From the NCBI RefSeq assembly GCF_008107445.1, contig NZ_VSLD01000003.1, forward strand, positions 426,685 through 490,684: DNA of 64,000 nucleotides, in the 5' to 3' direction. The notes beneath the pieces are model-generated. The model was not told the DNA's origin. It ran no database searches and worked only from the letters and a program-made list of their open reading frames with translations. Of this stretch, positions 62,298-64,000 are shown in pieces. This DNA is from Arthrobacter echini (GTDB lineage Bacteria > Actinomycetota > Actinomycetes > Actinomycetales > Micrococcaceae). A program made the translations under genes and the position numbers. Every line of letters starts with the position of its first letter. The stretch's first letter is position 1.

Positions 62298-63779
62298 ATG
62301 GAGAAGCACCTGTTCATCGACGGCGCCTACCGGCGCGGACGCGGCGCCGAGGCCACGTGCATCGATCCTGCGACCGGCAAGGTCACCGGAACCCAGTTCT
62401 ACGCAACCACCGAGGATGTCGACGACGCCGTCGCCGCTGCCAGGGCGGCCCTGCCAGGGTGGTCCTCCCGCACCCCTGGCGAACGCTCGACGGCGATGCT
62501 GGCCTTCGCGGCCGAGGTCGAGCGCCGGGCTGTCGAGTTCGCAGCGCTCGAGACCGAGCAGACGGGCAAGAGCATCCGCCTGGCAAGCGGGTTCGATGTA
62601 CCGGGGACGATCGACAACATCTACTTCTTCGCAGGCGCAGCACGTCAGCTTGGTGGGTTGGCAGCAGGTGAGTACGGCACCGGGGGTACCTCGATGGTGC
62701 GCCGCGAGGCGGTCGGCGTCATCGGGTCGATCGCCCCGTGGAACTATCCGCTGCAGATGGCGGCCTGGAAGATCCTGCCCGCGATTGCTGCGGGGAACAC
62801 GATCGTCCTCAAGCCGGCGGAGAATACTCCGGGCACCTCCCTGCTCTTCGCGGAAGCGGCTGGCGCGGCCGGCATCCCGCCCGGAGTCATCAATATCGTC
62901 ACAGGCCGCGGGCGCGAGATCGGCGAGTACCTGGTGAGCCACCAGGACGTCGCCATGGTCTCCTTCACCGGTTCCACCGCCGTCGGCCGGCACATCATGG
63001 CATGTGCCGCGCAGTCCGGAAAACGGGTCCACCTCGAACTGGGAGGCAAGGCACCGCTGGTGGTCTTCGACGATGCGGATGTGGAAGCCGCGGCGCACGG
63101 TGCCGTGGCTGGGGCGATCATCAACGGCGGCCAGGACTGTACGGCGGCCACACGTGCGTACGTGCAGCGTCCCCTCTTCCAAGCATTCACCACGCGGGTA
63201 GCGGAACTGATGGACGCCGTCGTCGTGGGCGATCCCACCGACCCCGACACCGATCTGGGGTCCCTGATCACGCACGACCACCGTGACAGGGTGGCGGGTT
63301 TCGTCGACCGGGCGCGTGCGGCCGGAGCCTCGGTGCTGGCAGGAGGGTACGCGCCCGACGGCGACCTCGCGGAGGGCGCCTTCTACCGACCCACGCTCAT
63401 CACCGGCGTGCAGCAGGACTCGGAGGTGGTGCAGGACGAGATCTTCGGACCTGTGCTCGTGGCGCTGCCCTTCGATACCGACGACGAGGGCATCGACCTC
63501 GCCAATGACACCGTGTACGGGCTGGCGGCATCGGCCTGGACCCGGGACGTGAGCCGTTCCATGCGCGCGAGCGCGGAGATTCAGGCAGGTTGCGTCTGGA
63601 TCAACGACCACATCCCCGTGGTCTCCGAACTCCCGCACGGCGGGTACAAGGCCTCAGGCTTCGGCAACGACATGTCGATCTACTCCCTGGAGGAGTACAC
63701 GAACATCAAGCACGTGTCGATCAGCCGCGACTCCGCGGCTCACAAGGAATGGCAGGACACGGTCTTCCGGGTTCGTTAG
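62298..63779 (+). CDS. Aldehyde dehydrogenase (gamma-aminobutyraldehyde type)
   Basis: 493 residues with the NAD-binding GSTAVGRHIM, the catalytic glutamate in LELGGKAPLV and the catalytic cysteine at about residue 281 in INGGQDCTAA. The PuuC/PatD-like end of the protein (DHIPVVSELPHGGYKASGFGND) supports an amino-aldehyde substrate. ATG 62298 was chosen for its strong GGAGGAGGAG site; the in-frame GTG 62265 overlaps the oxidase stop. It closes the operon. Confidence 0.93.
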   Translation: MEKHLFIDGAYRRGRGAEATCIDPATGKVTGTQFYATTEDVDDAVAAARAALPGWSSRTPGERSTAMLAFAAEVERRAVEFAALETEQTGKSIRLASGFDVPGTIDNIYFFAGAARQLGGLAAGEYGTGGTSMVRREAVGVIGSIAPWNYPLQMAAWKILPAIAAGNTIVLKPAENTPGTSLLFAEAAGAAGIPPGVINIVTGRGREIGEYLVSHQDVAMVSFTGSTAVGRHIMACAAQSGKRVHLELGGKAPLVVFDDADVEAAAHGAVAGAIINGGQDCTAATRAYVQRPLFQAFTTRVAELMDAVVVGDPTDPDTDLGSLITHDHRDRVAGFVDRARAAGASVLAGGYAPDGDLAEGAFYRPTLITGVQQDSEVVQDEIFGPVLVALPFDTDDEGIDLANDTVYGLAASAWTRDVSRSMRASAEIQAGCVWINDHIPVVSELPHGGYKASGFGNDMSIYSLEEYTNIKHVSISRDSAAHKEWQDTVFRVR

Positions 63780-64000
63780 CTGCGCTCGTGTCGCGGATCT
63801 CGAGCTGGCCCCGAGGTTGAGGCCGCGGTCGGCACCTGTGTACCCTCCTCGCCCGCGAGCTCTCCGAGTCCGACAGTAGTGCCCCATATGGTGGTGTAGC
63901 GCGGTTGCCGGGTTCATCATCGTGATGGACATGAAGGCGGCCACCGCGTGATCCTTCGAGGAAACTCTCACATCACACTCGAAAGGCATCATCACGATGA
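63780..64000. other. Gene-free right edge, possible mobile-element border
   Basis: 221 bp without a supported gene. It contains two inverted repeats: TCATCGTGATG at 63917-63927 paired with CATCACGATGA at 63990-64000, and CCTTCGAG (about 63953-63960) against CTCGAAAGG (about 63978-63986). A possible start ATG at 63997 with GAAAGG upstream runs off the edge. The layout resembles upstream ends of some transposase genes, but the element itself is not in the window. Confidence 0.35.

Overview
The window is high-GC chromosomal DNA whose gene content and order (pnp-pepR; dapB, dapA, rnj, ftsK, pgsA, cinA, clgR, recA, recX, miaB, miaA, dapF, hflX, dinG, lexA, his genes, infC-rpmI-rplT, pheST) point to an actinobacterium of the family Micrococcaceae (Arthrobacter-like). 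This assignment rests on synteny and protein motifs, not on a search. I see no rRNA, tRNA, CRISPR array or complete insertion sequence. At least fifteen genes carry a TANNNT hexamer 6-7 nt before an ATG or GTG start, the signature of leaderless actinobacterial transcripts.

Layout. 1-2910: 3' end of pnp, an intrinsic terminator, and the M16 peptidase pepR. 2972-9677: a molybdenum-cofactor block. It holds moaD and moaA on the minus strand, and a membrane-anchored sulfite-oxidase-type enzyme followed by moeA, moaC, moaB/mog and moaE on the plus strand. At its left edge lie a DUF503 gene and a mycothiol-dependent (DinB-fold) pseudogene. 9687-19614: dapB, a small membrane gene, an acyltransferase-like membrane protein (minus), dapA, RNase J, FtsK, PgsA, CinA and a ClgR-type regulator. 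19665-25480: MarR regulator, DUF3046, recA with a LexA box, recX, miaB, miaA. 25485-32490: dapF, a methyltransferase, hflX, dinG, and lexA divergent from a small LysM membrane protein with two LexA-like boxes between them. 32609-38250: hisC, hisB, hisH, a 52-residue membrane protein, priA/hisA, an SseB-family protein and an MFS transporter. 38318-42076: DUF1844 gene, a structured infC leader, infC (ATT start), rpmI, rplT and a SpoU methyltransferase. 42061-46136: MFS exporter, Nudix hydrolase, radical SAM protein, pcp and a small HExxH-like protein. 46341-49967: pheS-pheT.

50019-63779 is an accessory block. It carries a quinone oxidoreductase, then a truncated hemoglobin divergent from a four-helix membrane protein with a shared palindrome, then a DUF421 protein and two GNAT genes. 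It ends with a TetR-controlled seven-gene operon: YtcJ-type amidohydrolase, a polyamine-type ABC importer (PotA, D, B, C-like), a PuuB-like FAD oxidase and a PuuC-like aldehyde dehydrogenase. Read together, the operon looks like uptake and oxidation of an amine or polyamine, possibly one released or deacylated by the amidohydrolase. A perfect 19-bp palindrome overlapping the operon's -35 box is the likely TetR operator.

The window is mostly conserved core genome. The parts most worth following are the TetR/polyamine operon, the hemoglobin operator, the LexA-like sites (one at a radical SAM gene), the infC leader with a terminator-like hairpin, and the leaderless-promoter pattern.
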